Source: Pseudoduganella buxea (GTDB taxonomy: Bacteria > Pseudomonadota > Gammaproteobacteria > Burkholderiales > Burkholderiaceae_D). From it: 64,000 nucleotides of DNA. The notes beneath the pieces were generated by a model. That model was given only the letters and a program-made list of their open reading frames with translations. It was not told the origin of the DNA and made no database searches. A program made the translations under genes and the position numbers. Below are positions 7,966 to 17,419 of this stretch, piece after piece (position 1 is the first letter of the stretch; each line of letters starts with the position of its first letter). Where the stretch lies: NCBI RefSeq assembly GCF_009720835.1, contig NZ_WNKZ01000015.1:1-64000 (forward strand), given 5' to 3'.

Positions 7966-8544
7966 TTACGCGAACTGCTTGTTCACGAATTCCCAGTTGA
8001 CCAGGTTCCAGAACGTCTCGACGTATTTCGGACGGGCGTTGCGGTAGTCGACGTAGTACGCGTGTTCCCACACGTCGCAGGTCAGCAGCGGGGTGTCGGG
8101 GGTGGTCAGCGGCGTCTGGGCGTTCGACGTGTTGACGATGTCGACGGTGCCGTCGGCCTTCTTCACCAGCCAGGTCCAGCCGGAACCGAAGTTGCCGACG
8201 CAGGACTTGCTGAACTCTTCCTTGAACTTGTCGAACGAGCCCCACTTGGCGTTGATCGCATCGGCGACGGCGCCGGTGGCCGGGCCGCCGGCGTTCGGTG
8301 CCATGCAGTTCCAGTAGAAGGTGTGGTTCCACACCTGGGCCGAGTTGTTGAACACGCCTCCGGAGGATTTCTTGATGATCTCTTCCAGGGACAGGTTCTC
8401 GTACTCGGTGCCCTTGATCAGGTTGTTCAGGTTCGTCACATAGGCCTGGTGATGCTTGCCGTAGTGGTATTCCAGGGTTTCCTGGGAGATGTGCGGCTGC
8501 AGGGCGTCCATCGCGTACGGCAGTGGCGGCAGGGTATGTTCCAT
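7966..8544 (-). CDS. sodB: Superoxide dismutase [Fe]
   Basis: A 192-residue iron-type SOD that converts superoxide to oxygen and hydrogen peroxide in the cytoplasm. The metal ligands are visible: His in '[10 protein letters not shown]', His in 'VWNHTFYW', and Asp and His in '[11 protein letters not shown]'. 'GSGWTWLV' and the 'GGPATG' loop agree with the Fe/SodB group. The start at 8544 ([10 protein letters not shown]) is the standard SodB N-terminus and has an AGGA just upstream; the longer frame reading back into xseA is spurious. A TACAAT element on the minus strand (8602-8597) may be its -10. A strong terminator follows. Confidence 0.97.
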   Translation of the reverse strand: MEHTLPPLPYAMDALQPHISQETLEYHYGKHHQAYVTNLNNLIKGTEYENLSLEEIIKKSSGGVFNNSAQVWNHTFYWNCMAPNAGGPATGAVADAINAKWGSFDKFKEEFSKSCVGNFGSGWTWLVKKADGTVDIVNTSNAQTPLTTPDTPLLTCDVWEHAYYVDYRNARPKYVETFWNLVNWEFVNKQFA

Positions 8545-8663
8545 ATTTGTTTCCTTTTGGTTTGTACAGAAGATTATTCTTGCGCAATCGTCCACTATTG
8601 TAATGCGTCGGCCGGGCGGGTGCTGAAAGCCCCTGCAAAACGTGCGGTCAAGCCGCCGATGGC

Positions 8664-10016
8664 CTAATCCAGGGCCGGCTGCACGGAAGCGATCTCGACC
8701 TGGGCACTGCCTTCGGCAAGCCGCAGCGTCACGGCCTCGCGCGGGTGCAGTTGGCGGGGCGAGCGCAGGATGGCACCCTTGCTGTCCGTGACGATGGCAT
8801 AGCCCCGCTCCAGCGTGCGCTGCGGATTGAGCAGTTCCAGCTGCGCCGACAGGGCAGCCAGCGCCTCGCGTCGCTGGCGCAGGCCCGCGTCCATGCGCGC
8901 CGCGCAGCGGTGTTGCAGTGCCGCCAGGTGGGCCCGCACCGGCCGCGTGTCGGGGCGGCGCGCGCCCAGGCGGCCGGCCAGTTTTTCCAGTGTGTGGCGC
9001 GCCAGGTTCAGCGGCGCGCGGTTGGCGTGCATCATCGCCGTCGACAACGCCAGCAGCTTCAGGCGCTGCTGGCGGATCTGGGCGGACGGACTGAGCAAGC
9101 GCCGCGACGCGTGGTCCAGGCTTTGCGCGGCGTCGTCCAGGCTGCGGCGCATGGCCCGGCGCAGGTCGTTGGCATCGGCGCGCAGCGAGGCCAGCCAGTC
9201 GCCCCGGGGCGTGACGGCCAGTTCGGCCGCGGCCGTCGGCGTGGCTGCACGCAGGTCGGCGGCGAAGTCGGCGATGGTGAAATCCGTCTCGTGGCCGACG
9301 CCGGAAATGACGGGCATGCTGCAGTTGGCGATGGCATATGCCACCGCTTCCTCGTTGAAGCTCCACAGGTCCTCGATGCTGCCGCCGCCCCGGCAGACGA
9401 TCAGCACGTCCACTTCGGCCCGGTTCGATGCCGTGTCGATGGCTTCGGCGATGCGGTCGGCCGCCAGCTGGCCCTGCACCAGGGTCGGATACAGCACCAC
9501 CCGCACGTGGGGGGCGCGACGGCGCAGGGCCGTCAGCACGTCACGCAGCGCGGCCGCCTGCGGGCTCGTGACGATGCCGACGGTGCGGGCGAACAGGGGG
9601 AGTGGGCGCTTGCGTTCCTCGTCGAACAGGCCGGCGGCCGTCAGCTTGTCCTTCAGGCGCAGGAAGGCTTCGAACAGGGCGCCCACGCCGGCGCGGCGGA
9701 TCGCCTCCACGTTGATCTGGTAGTCGCCGCGGGGACCGTACAGGGTGACGAGGGCGCGCACCTCCACCTTGTCGCCTTCGCGGGGCGTGAAGCCGGCATA
9801 CTGGGCGCGGCCCCGGAACATCACGGCGCGCACCTGGGCGCCGTCGTCCTTCAACGTGAAATACCAGTGGCCGGAACTGGCACGGGTGAAGTTCGAGATC
9901 TCGCCGGCGATCCACGTCAGCGGGAACGAGCGTTCCAGCAGGCGGCCGACGGCCTGGTTCAGCGCGCTGACCGTGATGACGGCGGGTTGTTCGAAAGCGG
10001 GGTCGGGTGGGGTCAT
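8664..10016 (-). CDS. xseA: Exodeoxyribonuclease VII large subunit
   Basis: About 450 residues. XseA joins several XseB copies to form ExoVII, which degrades single-stranded DNA from both ends. The N-terminal OB fold begins '[20 protein letters not shown]' and contains '[10 protein letters not shown]'. The central catalytic part has '[17 protein letters not shown]', '[16 protein letters not shown]' and '[14 protein letters not shown]', all hallmark motifs, followed by a long helical region. The C-terminal 'LERGYAIV' motif is intact. Start taken as ATG 10016; a GTG at 10043 is an alternative. Its 5' side faces the repeat array at 10171-10932. No xseB is nearby. Confidence 0.96.
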   Translation of the reverse strand: MTPPDPAFEQPAVITVSALNQAVGRLLERSFPLTWIAGEISNFTRASSGHWYFTLKDDGAQVRAVMFRGRAQYAGFTPREGDKVEVRALVTLYGPRGDYQINVEAIRRAGVGALFEAFLRLKDKLTAAGLFDEERKRPLPLFARTVGIVTSPQAAALRDVLTALRRRAPHVRVVLYPTLVQGQLAADRIAEAIDTASNRAEVDVLIVCRGGGSIEDLWSFNEEAVAYAIANCSMPVISGVGHETDFTIADFAADLRAATPTAAAELAVTPRGDWLASLRADANDLRRAMRRSLDDAAQSLDHASRRLLSPSAQIRQQRLKLLALSTAMMHANRAPLNLARHTLEKLAGRLGARRPDTRPVRAHLAALQHRCAARMDAGLRQRREALAALSAQLELLNPQRTLERGYAIVTDSKGAILRSPRQLHPREAVTLRLAEGSAQVEIASVQPALD

Positions 10017-10170
10017 GGGGGCGTTTTCTTTCAGGCTATCCACACTGTCATGGAGCGGTCATGCTTATGTCATATCTCTCGTTTTGCTGCAAGGTGTTTT
10101 TGTAAACATCTGATTTTTAAAGGTAAACCTGTTTGCTGCATTAGCGTGCACTGTAAGAATACTCTTACAT

Positions 10171-10235
10171 ATCAAGGACTTTGCCGAGAGCGCCCCCTGT
10201 TACGCACAAAGATATCCACAGAATTTGTGAGCAAG
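10171..10235 (+). repeat. Repeat unit 1
   Basis: ATCAA at 10171, CACA at 10205, core ATATCCACAG, then TTTGTGAGCAAG. Confidence 0.8.
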
Positions 10236-10293
10236 TTGGGATAACTTGGGAACAGGTGCCGAAAAATGCCGCAAGGATACTTTAGTGTTGCAA

Positions 10294-10358
10294 ATCAAAG
10301 GCTTGGCCTGGTCGTCATGCCTTTCCCCACAATTTTATCCACAGAAGTTGTGCAGAAC
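10294..10358 (+). repeat. Repeat unit 2, perfect DnaA box
   Basis: ATCAA at 10294, CACA at 10328. The core TTATCCACA at 10335-10343 matches the E. coli consensus DnaA box (TTATNCACA) exactly; TTGTGCAGAAC follows. Confidence 0.85.
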
Positions 10359-10443
10359 GCCTGTAAGTACGGCGGGCCGCAGGGGCGTGGGTGCGAGCGA
10401 AGGGGCTGCCTAAAAACCGGGCGGTAACAAATTATCCTTATAA

Positions 10444-10508
10444 ATCAAGGTACTTGGACCTTCCCAGTGGGCTTGCGCACAGTATTGTCCACAGTTTGTG
10501 TGCAGAAG
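10444..10508 (+). repeat. Repeat unit 3
   Basis: ATCAA at 10444, CACA at 10478, core TTGTCCACAG, then TGTGTGCAGAAG. A reverse-oriented TTGTCCACA-type site (TGTGGACAA) follows at about 10520. Confidence 0.8.
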
Positions 10509-10604
10509 GGCCCTACCGCCTGTGGACAAGCACCGTTTCGGCCAGTTTCGGCACTGTTTGCCCACAATGCCCAAGTTTTGAGCGGATCGATTTTCATTAA
10601 TGTA

Positions 10605-10669
10605 ATCAGAGACTTATCGAGAGGCCAGCAGCATTGCCAACAGTCTTATCAACAATTTATGTGCAGAAC
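10605..10669 (+). repeat. Repeat unit 4 (most diverged)
   Basis: ATCAG at 10605, AACA at 10639, core TTATCAACA, then ATGTGCAGAAC. The 34-base spacing is kept although two motifs carry a substitution. Confidence 0.75.
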
Positions 10670-10739
10670 CGAACACAAGCAGACATGTGCTCATCCGTCC
10701 GCTGCGAGTATTTTGTGCATCTCAACAATTTTGAATCAA

Positions 10740-10804
10740 ATCAATCACTTGTATGCTGCATGCTGCCATTGCTCACAATATTGTCCACAGAAAATGTGAA
10801 GAAG
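10740..10804 (+). repeat. Repeat unit 5
   Basis: ATCAA at 10740 (within AATCAAATCAAT), CACA at 10774, core TTGTCCACAG, then ATGTGAAGAAG. Confidence 0.8.
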
Positions 10805-10867
10805 CGCACAGACGCGGGCTAGGCAGGGCCTGCCGTAAATTTATGCAGTTTTGTAAATATCAATCAA

Positions 10868-10932
10868 ATCAATAGCTTGCGCAGATTCCTTGCGGTTCCT
10901 CACAATCTTTTCCACAGAAACTGTGAAGAAGA
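10868..10932 (+). repeat. Repeat unit 6
   Basis: ATCAA at 10868 (again within AATCAAATCAAT), CACA at 10901 (33 bases, one shorter than the others), core TTTTCCACAG, then CTGTGAAGAAG. Confidence 0.8.
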
Positions 10933-11083
10933 GGGCGCTTCTGGGCGATCCGAGGCGAGGCGAAGTTTCTTGAAAACAGGGGACTGCTCCTGGTTTGGAC
11001 GCACTTGCCGAGCGCGGCCCAACAGGCTACATTGCGCGTCTGATCCCGCTTTATCACGCCGTTGCCTCTTCAAGGAGCCTGTC

Positions 11084-11689
11084 TTGCTGTCCATCTTCCA
11101 AGCCGCGGGTTGGCCGATCTGGTTGCTGCTGATCGCATCCATCGTCGCCACCGCCCTGATCGTCGAGCGCCTGCTGTCGCTGCGCCGCGCGCGCATCCTG
11201 CCGCCCAGCACCCTGGACGAAGTGGTGCGCATCTACCGCAGCGGCACCGTCACGCCGGACATCATCGACAAGCTGGAAAGCAGCTCGCCGCTGGGTGTCG
11301 TGCTGTCGGCCGCGTTGCGCAACATCGACGCGCCGCGCGACGTGATGAAGGAATCGATCGAGGAGGCCGGCAACGGCGTGGCCCACACCCTGGAGCGCTT
11401 CCTGACGACCCTGGGCACCATCGCCACCCTGGCGCCGCTGATGGGCCTGTTCGGCACCGTGGTCGGCATGATCGAGATCTTCGGCGCCCAGGACGCCACC
11501 GGCACCAACCCGGCCCAGCTGGCCCACGGCATTTCCGTGGCGCTGTACAACACGGGCTTCGGCCTGGCCATCGCCATGCCCACCCTCGTGTTCTACCGCC
11601 ACTTCCGCGCGCTGGTGGACAGCTTCGTCATCCAGATGGAGCAGCAGGCCGTGCGCTTCGTCGACGTCGTGCACAACTCCCGCAAATGA
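11084..11689 (+). CDS. exbB: ExbB/TolQ-type proton channel protein (MotA/TolQ/ExbB family)
   Basis: A 201-residue inner-membrane protein of the ExbBD-type energy transducer, which uses the proton gradient to power TonB-dependent outer-membrane transport. Three membrane helices fit the family: one near residues 8-28 after 'IFQAAGWPIW' and two in the C-terminal half around 'GTIATLAPLMGLFGTVVGMI' and 'GISVALYNTGFGLAIAMPTLVFY', the conserved ExbB/TolQ core. The start is a TTG at 11084, placed 6 nt after an AAGGAG; upstream in-frame sequence is not protein-like. exbD follows after 22 bp. No tonB is in the window. Confidence 0.92.
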   Translation: MLSIFQAAGWPIWLLLIASIVATALIVERLLSLRRARILPPSTLDEVVRIYRSGTVTPDIIDKLESSSPLGVVLSAALRNIDAPRDVMKESIEEAGNGVAHTLERFLTTLGTIATLAPLMGLFGTVVGMIEIFGAQDATGTNPAQLAHGISVALYNTGFGLAIAMPTLVFYRHFRALVDSFVIQMEQQAVRFVDVVHNSRK

Positions 11690-11711
11690 CGACGGACGCG
11701 AAAGGCAAGCC

Positions 11712-12134
11712 ATGAACTTCCGCAAAGGACAGCGCCGCGAGGACCCGGAGATCAACCTGATTCCGTTCATCGACGTGCTGCTGGTGATCCTGATCTTCCT
11801 GATGGTGACGACGACCTACAGCAAGTTCACGGAACTGCAGATCACGCTGCCAACGGCCGACGCGGAGAAGGCGGTGGAGCAGCCTGACCAGATCGACGTC
11901 ACCGTCGACGCCAAGGGCAACTACACGGTCAACAAGGTGCCCGTATCGTTCCGCGACGTGAACGGCCTAGCGCAGGCGCTGCGCAGTGCCGCCAAGGCCG
12001 GCGCCAATCCGGTCGTGGTGGTCAATGCCGACCAGTTCGCGATGCACCAGATGGTCGTCAACGTGATGGAGGCGGCCCGCATCGCCGGTTTCGATCGCCT
12101 GACATTCGCCGCGCAGTCGGGCGTGGCCAAGTAA
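11712..12134 (+). CDS. exbD: ExbD/TolR-type biopolymer transport protein
   Basis: A 140-residue partner of ExbB. It has a short cytoplasmic N-terminus, one membrane helix at about residues 15-37 containing the essential proton-carrying Asp ('NLIPFIDVLLVILIFLMV'), and a periplasmic domain. Length and motif match ExbD. It is preceded by exbB and followed by lpxK, an arrangement common in betaproteobacteria. Confidence 0.94.
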   Translation: MNFRKGQRREDPEINLIPFIDVLLVILIFLMVTTTYSKFTELQITLPTADAEKAVEQPDQIDVTVDAKGNYTVNKVPVSFRDVNGLAQALRSAAKAGANPVVVVNADQFAMHQMVVNVMEAARIAGFDRLTFAAQSGVAK

Positions 12135-12138
12135 GGCC

Positions 12139-12182
12139 GCCCGTACTGCCCCCGTATTGCGCCCGCACTGCGCCCCTACTGC
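12139..12182 (+). repeat. Four tandem 11-bp repeats
   Basis: GCCCGTACTGC, CCCCGTATTGC, GCCCGCACTGC and GCCCCTACTGC follow one another without gap between the exbD stop and lpxK. No role is evident; replication slippage is likely. Confidence 0.7.
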
Positions 12183-12205
12183 GCCGCGTCATCCACCTGA
12201 ATCCC

Positions 12206-13252
12206 ATGTCCCTCGAAACCACCATCACCCGCGCCTGGCTGCGGCGCGGCCCGCTGGCCTGCGCGCTGTATCCCGTGTCGCTGCTGTTTCGCGCGCTCAC
12301 GGCCCTGCGCCGCCTGCTGTACCGGGCGGGCGTGCTCCGTGCGGCGGGCCTGCCCGTGCCTGTTGTCGTCGTCGGTAATATCTTTATCGGCGGGACCGGC
12401 AAGACGCCGCTGACGATCTGGCTGGTGCAGCAGTTGCAGGCGGCCGGACTGACGCCGGGTGTCGTCTCGCGCGGGCATGGGGCAAAAAGCGGCGGCAAGG
12501 GCAGCGCACCCCGGCCCGTGACGGCCCTGTCCACCCCTGCCGAGGTGGGCGATGAGCCCGTGCTGATCGCCACGCGGGCCGGCTGCCCCGTCGTCGTGGG
12601 ACGCGACAGGGTCGAGGCGGGCAGGGCGCTGCTGGCGGCCCATCCGCAGGTGGACGTCATCGTCACCGACGACGGCCTGCAGCACTACGCCTTGCGGCGC
12701 GATGTCGAGATCGTGCTGTTCGACGGGCGCGGCACGGGCAACGGCTGGACCCTGCCGGCCGGCCCCCTGCGCGAGCCGCCGTCGCGCCGGCGCGATGTCA
12801 CGGTGGTCAACACGCCCCAGCTGACGGCCCGGCTGGCCGGGCGCACGGCCAACGGCGGCCCCGTATTCCAGATGACCTTGCAGGGCGACGTGGCCGAGCG
12901 GCTGGCCAACCGGCACGAGCGCGTGAGCCTGGCGGCGCTGGCGGCCCGGCCCGGCAAGTTCGTCGCGGCGGCCGGCATCGGCAACCCGGCGCGCTTCTTC
13001 GGCATGCTGGCCGCGGCCGGCCTGCGCTGCACCGAGCTGGCCCTGCCGGACCACCACGACTTCCTCGACAATCCCTTCGGCGCGCTGGACGCGGACGTGA
13101 TCTTGATGACGGAGAAGGATGCAGTAAAATGTGCGCAAATTGAAGAACTGAGAAACGATCCCCGGCTGTGGGTCGTTCCGGTCGCGGCGCGCATCGATGG
13201 CGCGCTGGCCGAACACATTGTGGAGAAATGCCGTGGACGCACGTTTGCTTGA
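12206..13252 (+). CDS. lpxK: Tetraacyldisaccharide 4'-kinase
   Basis: A 348-residue membrane-associated kinase that phosphorylates the 4' position of the lipid A disaccharide precursor. It shows an N-terminal hydrophobic/amphipathic helix, the P-loop '[12 protein letters not shown]' at about residues 56-67, '[12 protein letters not shown]', '[19 protein letters not shown]' and the C-terminal 'LPDHHDF...MTEKDAVKC'. These are diagnostic of LpxK. Its 3' end overlaps the Trm112-family gene, and kdsB follows, so lipopolysaccharide core and lipid A genes are grouped. Confidence 0.96.
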   Translation: MSLETTITRAWLRRGPLACALYPVSLLFRALTALRRLLYRAGVLRAAGLPVPVVVVGNIFIGGTGKTPLTIWLVQQLQAAGLTPGVVSRGHGAKSGGKGSAPRPVTALSTPAEVGDEPVLIATRAGCPVVVGRDRVEAGRALLAAHPQVDVIVTDDGLQHYALRRDVEIVLFDGRGTGNGWTLPAGPLREPPSRRRDVTVVNTPQLTARLAGRTANGGPVFQMTLQGDVAERLANRHERVSLAALAARPGKFVAAAGIGNPARFFGMLAAAGLRCTELALPDHHDFLDNPFGALDADVILMTEKDAVKCAQIEELRNDPRLWVVPVAARIDGALAEHIVEKCRGRTFA

Positions 13253-13409
13253 TATCCTGGTCTGCCCTGTCTGCAAGGGCCCGTTGGTGCACGATAAAAA
13301 GGCCCAGGAACTGATTTGCCGCGGCGACCGCCTGGCCTTCCCGATCCGTGACGGCATCCCCATCATGTGGGCCGACGAGGCCCGCACCTTGCAGGACACG
13401 GTCGAATAA
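13233..13409 (+). CDS. Trm112-family (YcaR/UPF0434) small protein
   Basis: A 58-residue protein beginning at GTG 13233, 20 bp inside the end of lpxK, with GGAG upstream. '[17 protein letters not shown]' carries the Cys-x2-Cys knuckle, and '[19 protein letters not shown]' is the family core. In E. coli the equivalent gene (ycaR) also lies between lpxK and kdsB. Trm112 proteins activate methyltransferases in other organisms; the role of the bacterial form is unsettled. Confidence 0.93.
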   Translation: MDARLLDILVCPVCKGPLVHDKKAQELICRGDRLAFPIRDGIPIMWADEARTLQDTVE

Positions 13410-13417
13410 GGCCGGCC

Positions 13418-14167
13418 GTGTCGTTCACCGTCATCATTCCCGCCCGCCTGGCCTCGACCCGGCTACCGAACAAACCCCTGGCCGACCTTGGCGGCAAGCC
13501 GATGATCGTGCGCGTGGCCGAGCGCGCGCGCGCGGCGGGCGCCGAACGCATCATCGTCGCCACCGACCATGAATCGATCCGCGCCGCCTGCGAGGCCCAC
13601 GGCATCGACGTGGGCATGACGCGCGCCGACCATCCATCCGGCACCGACCGTATCGCCGAAGTGGCGCGCGCGCTGGCGCTGCCGGCCGATGCGGTGGTGG
13701 TCAACCTGCAGGGCGACGAACCGCTGATCGACCCGGCCCTGCTGGCCGCCTGCGCGGCGCGCATCGGCGCCGACGTGCCGATGGCCACCTGCGCCCACCC
13801 GATCGACACGGCGGCCGACGCCTTCAACCCGAATGTGGTGAAGGTGGTGCTGGACCGCCATGGCCGCGCGCTGTATTTCAGCCGCGCCACCATCCCCTGG
13901 GCGCGCGACGCCTTTGCCGTCAGCCGCGACACGCTGCCGGCCGGGTACCGGCCGCTGCGCCATATCGGCCTGTACGCCTACCGCAACGACTTTCTGCAGG
14001 CCTACCCCGGGCTGGAACAGTCGCCGCTGGAGGGCATCGAGGCGCTGGAACAGCTGCGCGTGCTGTGGCACGGCCATCCTATTGCCGTGCACGTCACTGA
14101 CGCAGCTCCGGCCGCCGGCGTCGACACGCCGGAAGACCTGGAACGGGTGCGACGTCACTTCGCCTGA
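13418..14167 (+). CDS. kdsB: 3-deoxy-manno-octulosonate cytidylyltransferase
   Basis: A 249-residue enzyme that makes CMP-KDO for the inner core of lipopolysaccharide. Motifs: '[25 protein letters not shown]' at the N-terminus, '[13 protein letters not shown]', '[11 protein letters not shown]' and '[13 protein letters not shown]', all characteristic of KdsB. The start is a GTG at 13418, 8 bp after the Trm112 stop; other start choices would lengthen it with non-family sequence. It is in the lpxK operon. Confidence 0.97.
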   Translation: MSFTVIIPARLASTRLPNKPLADLGGKPMIVRVAERARAAGAERIIVATDHESIRAACEAHGIDVGMTRADHPSGTDRIAEVARALALPADAVVVNLQGDEPLIDPALLAACAARIGADVPMATCAHPIDTAADAFNPNVVKVVLDRHGRALYFSRATIPWARDAFAVSRDTLPAGYRPLRHIGLYAYRNDFLQAYPGLEQSPLEGIEALEQLRVLWHGHPIAVHVTDAAPAAGVDTPEDLERVRRHFA

Positions 14168-14249
14168 GCTTCGATCATTTTGCGTGGCAAATGCGCTCCC
14201 AAGGTGGCGTTGGGGCGGCGTTTTGTGGTAAGTTTCGTCACAACCCTGA

Positions 14250-14945
<696 letters not shown>

Positions 14946-14950
14946 CACCG

Positions 14951-14978
14951 GGCGGGCCTTGCGGGCCCGCTTTTTTTT
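14951..14978 (+). terminator. Rho-independent terminator of adk
   Basis: GCGGGCC (14952-14958) and GGCCCGC (14964-14970) form a 7-bp stem followed by eight T, 6 bp after the adk stop. Confidence 0.92.
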
Positions 14979-15122
14979 CGTGCCCCCCGCGCGGCACGAG
15001 GCCCCCGTTGGCCGAATCTCAGGTTTCGCAGTGCGTAGTTTGGTTGGCCGTTCCCGGCGTTGCCGGGGCGGTTTTCTGAAGTTCGTTTTGTTTGCTTGGA
15101 TTTGACACCAACAGGGGGACAT

Positions 15123-17279
15123 ATGGCAGCTGGTCTGTGGTTTGCTGTGGCGTGCGGCGTCATCGCCGTCGTGTACGGGCTGTGGTCGCGCAGCTGGATA
15201 CTGGGGCAGGATGCGGGCAATGCGCGCATGCAGGAAATCGCCACGGCGATCCAGCAGGGGGCGGGGGCTTACCTGGCCAGGCAATACCGGACCATCGGCA
15301 TCGTCGGCGTCATCCTGCTCCTTGCCATCTTCTTCCTGCTGGGCGTCCAGACGGCGCTGGGCTTCCTGATCGGCGCCGTGCTGTCCGGGGCCTGCGGCTT
15401 CATCGGCATGAACGTGTCGGTGCGGGCCAATGTACGCACGGCGCAGGCCGCGTCGGTCGGCATGAACGAGGCCCTGAACGTCGCCTTCCGGGGCGGCGCC
15501 ATCACGGGCCTTCTGGTCGTCGGCCTTGGCCTGCTTGGCGTGGCGCTGTTCTACTGGCTCCTCACCAGCTTCGCCGTCGGCGGCTACCCGGCGCCGGCAA
15601 CCACCCCGCATGACGTCATCAAGCCCCTGATCGGCCTGGCCTTCGGCGCCTCGCTTATTTCCATCTTCGCGCGCCTGGGCGGCGGCATCTTCACGAAGGG
15701 CGCCGATGTCGGCGCCGACCTGGTCGGCAAGGTCGAGGCGGGCATTCCCGAGGACGACCCGCGCAACCCGGCCGTCATCGCCGACAACGTGGGCGACAAC
15801 GTGGGCGACTGCGCCGGCATGGCGGCCGACCTGTTCGAGACCTATGTCGTCACGCTGATCGCGACGATGCTGCTGGGCGCCCTGATGATCTCCGACGCGC
15901 CGCAGGAAGCCATCCTGTATCCGATGCTGCTGGGCGCCGTGTCGATCCTGGCCTCCATCGTCGGCTGCCTGTTCGTCAAGGCCAAGCCTGGCAAGAAGAT
16001 CATGTCGGCCCTGTACACGGGGCTGTGGTGGGCCGCGATACTGTCCCTGATCGGCTTTGCCGTCGTCACGTGGCTGTTGTGGACGGACGACACGATGCGC
16101 TGGAAGATGATGGGCGCCACCGTCGTCGGCATCGTGCTGACGGGGCTGATGGTCTACATCACGGAGTTCTACACGGGTACCGACTTCAAGCCCGTGCGCC
16201 ATATCGCCGACGCCTCCACGACGGGCCACGGCACCAATATCATCGCCGGCCTGGGCGTGTCGATGAAGTCCACCGCCTGGCCCGTGCTGGCCGTGTGCGT
16301 GGCCATCCTCGTGTCGTTCAAGCTGGCCGGCCTGTATGGCATCGCCATCGCCGCCACGTCGATGCTGTCGATGGCCGGCATCATCGTCGCGCTGGACGCC
16401 TACGGCCCCATCACCGATAACGCCGGCGGTATCGCCGAGATGTCCGGCATGCCCGACTCGGTGCGCGCCATCACCGACCCGCTCGACGCCGTCGGCAACA
16501 CCACCAAGGCCGTCACGAAGGGCTATGCCATCGGTTCGGCCGGCCTGGCCGCGCTGGTGCTGTTCGCGGACTACACGCACGCGCTGGAATCGGTCGGCAA
16601 GAGCATGACCTTCGACCTGTCCAACCCGATGGTGATCGTGGGCCTGTTCATCGGCGGGCTGATTCCCTACCTGTTCGGCGCGATGGCGATGGAGGCCGTC
16701 GGGCGCGCGGCCGGCGCCGTCGTCGTCGAGGTGCGGCGCCAGTTCCGCGACATCAAGGGCATCATGGACGGCAGCGGCCGGCCCGAATACGACAAGGCCG
16801 TGGACATGCTGACGGCGTCGGCGATCCGCGAGATGATCATTCCGTCGCTGCTGCCGGTGGTCGTGCCGGTTCTGGTCGGGATGCTGCTGGGGCCCGCCGC
16901 GCTGGGCGGCATGCTGATGGGGACAATCGTCACGGGCCTGTTCGTCGCCATCTCGATGACCACCGGCGGCGGCGCCTGGGACAACGCCAAGAAGTATATC
17001 GAGGACGGCAACCATGGCGGCAAGGGCTCGGACGCGCACAAGGCCGCCGTCACGGGCGATACGGTGGGCGACCCGTACAAGGACACGGCCGGGCCGGCCG
17101 TCAACCCCCTGATCAAGATCATCAATATCGTCGCGCTGCTGCTGGTACCGCTCCTGCCCACCACCGGCTGGCTGGCCGTGACGGCCGAACCGCTGCTGGC
17201 GCACGGCCCGGCCAAGGCGCAGGTGGAGAAGGTGGCGGCCGTGCCGGGGCAGGTGCCCGCGCCGGCCGCGCAGCGCTGA
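15123..17279 (+). CDS. hppA: Membrane-bound proton-pumping pyrophosphatase
   Basis: A 718-residue, about 16-helix inner-membrane enzyme that hydrolyses pyrophosphate and pumps protons. It shows the catalytic loops '[41 protein letters not shown]' in separate blocks ([29 protein letters not shown]) and '[11 protein letters not shown]'. The motif '[10 protein letters not shown]' has Lys and Thr at the positions that mark the K+-independent class. The start at ATG 15123 has AGGGGGA upstream. Monocistronic position after adk. Confidence 0.95.
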   Translation: MAAGLWFAVACGVIAVVYGLWSRSWILGQDAGNARMQEIATAIQQGAGAYLARQYRTIGIVGVILLLAIFFLLGVQTALGFLIGAVLSGACGFIGMNVSVRANVRTAQAASVGMNEALNVAFRGGAITGLLVVGLGLLGVALFYWLLTSFAVGGYPAPATTPHDVIKPLIGLAFGASLISIFARLGGGIFTKGADVGADLVGKVEAGIPEDDPRNPAVIADNVGDNVGDCAGMAADLFETYVVTLIATMLLGALMISDAPQEAILYPMLLGAVSILASIVGCLFVKAKPGKKIMSALYTGLWWAAILSLIGFAVVTWLLWTDDTMRWKMMGATVVGIVLTGLMVYITEFYTGTDFKPVRHIADASTTGHGTNIIAGLGVSMKSTAWPVLAVCVAILVSFKLAGLYGIAIAATSMLSMAGIIVALDAYGPITDNAGGIAEMSGMPDSVRAITDPLDAVGNTTKAVTKGYAIGSAGLAALVLFADYTHALESVGKSMTFDLSNPMVIVGLFIGGLIPYLFGAMAMEAVGRAAGAVVVEVRRQFRDIKGIMDGSGRPEYDKAVDMLTASAIREMIIPSLLPVVVPVLVGMLLGPAALGGMLMGTIVTGLFVAISMTTGGGAWDNAKKYIEDGNHGGKGSDAHKAAVTGDTVGDPYKDTAGPAVNPLIKIINIVALLLVPLLPTTGWLAVTAEPLLAHGPAKAQVEKVAAVPGQVPAPAAQR

Positions 17280-17287
17280 CATACGTC

Positions 17288-17343
17288 GCGAACGGCGGTC
17301 GGCGAACGGCGGTTGGCGAACGGTGGTTGGCGAACGGCGGGCG
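17288..17343 (+). repeat. Four tandem 14-bp repeats
   Basis: GCGAACGGCGGTCG and three near copies run head to tail immediately after hppA, with changes only at two or three positions. No coding role. Confidence 0.75.
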
Positions 17344-17419
17344 GCGCGGCCGGCAACGGTGCGGCGCCCGCCGGATGCGGCGGCTATCATCGGCCTACCG
17401 AGCCTTTGCTGGAGCCGCC

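Larger units (their letters stand above)
10171..10932 (+). repeat. Array of six spaced ~65-bp repeats with DnaA-box-like cores
   Basis: Units begin at 10171, 10294, 10444, 10605, 10740 and 10868, so they are 123-161 bp apart. Each has ATCAA (ATCAG in unit 4), CTT(G) starting at base 9 or 10, CACA (AACA in unit 4) starting exactly 34 bases after the ATCAA start (33 in unit 6), then a nonamer resembling TTATCCACA, then TGTG and a GCAAG/CAGAA/AAGAA tail. Nonamers in order: ATATCCACA, TTATCCACA, TTGTCCACA, TTATCAACA, TTGTCCACA, TTTTCCACA. CACA and TGTG also form an inverted pair around the nonamer. The sequences between fixed blocks are not conserved, so this looks like selected geometry rather than recent duplication. 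Confidence 0.85.
10044..11083. other. Divergent xseA-exbB intergenic region with repeat array
   Basis: About 1.04 kb without a credible gene, clearly more AT-rich than the rest of the window and full of short A/T tracts. It holds six copies of a ~65-bp unit (10171-10932, listed below). Outside the units nothing is recognised. Small open frames across it (60-110 codons) span several repeat copies and read poorly as proteins. Confidence 0.7.

Noticed and set aside
8545-9366. N-terminal extension of sodB reading back into xseA
   Set aside because: SodB has a standard start at 8544 with a Shine-Dalgarno, and the extension is Pro/Arg/Gly-rich antisense sequence of xseA.
10391-10822. Small open frames (62-110 codons) in the repeat array
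   Set aside because: They run through repeat copies, lack ribosome-binding sites and show no protein-like pattern.
10171-10932. CRISPR array
   Set aside because: Only short blocks of each unit are conserved, spacing is irregular (123-161 bp), and no cas genes are nearby.
10171-10932. Firm assignment as the chromosomal replication origin
   Set aside because: dnaA, dnaN, gyrB and rpmH are not adjacent, and skew cannot be judged from this window; kept only as a hypothesis.
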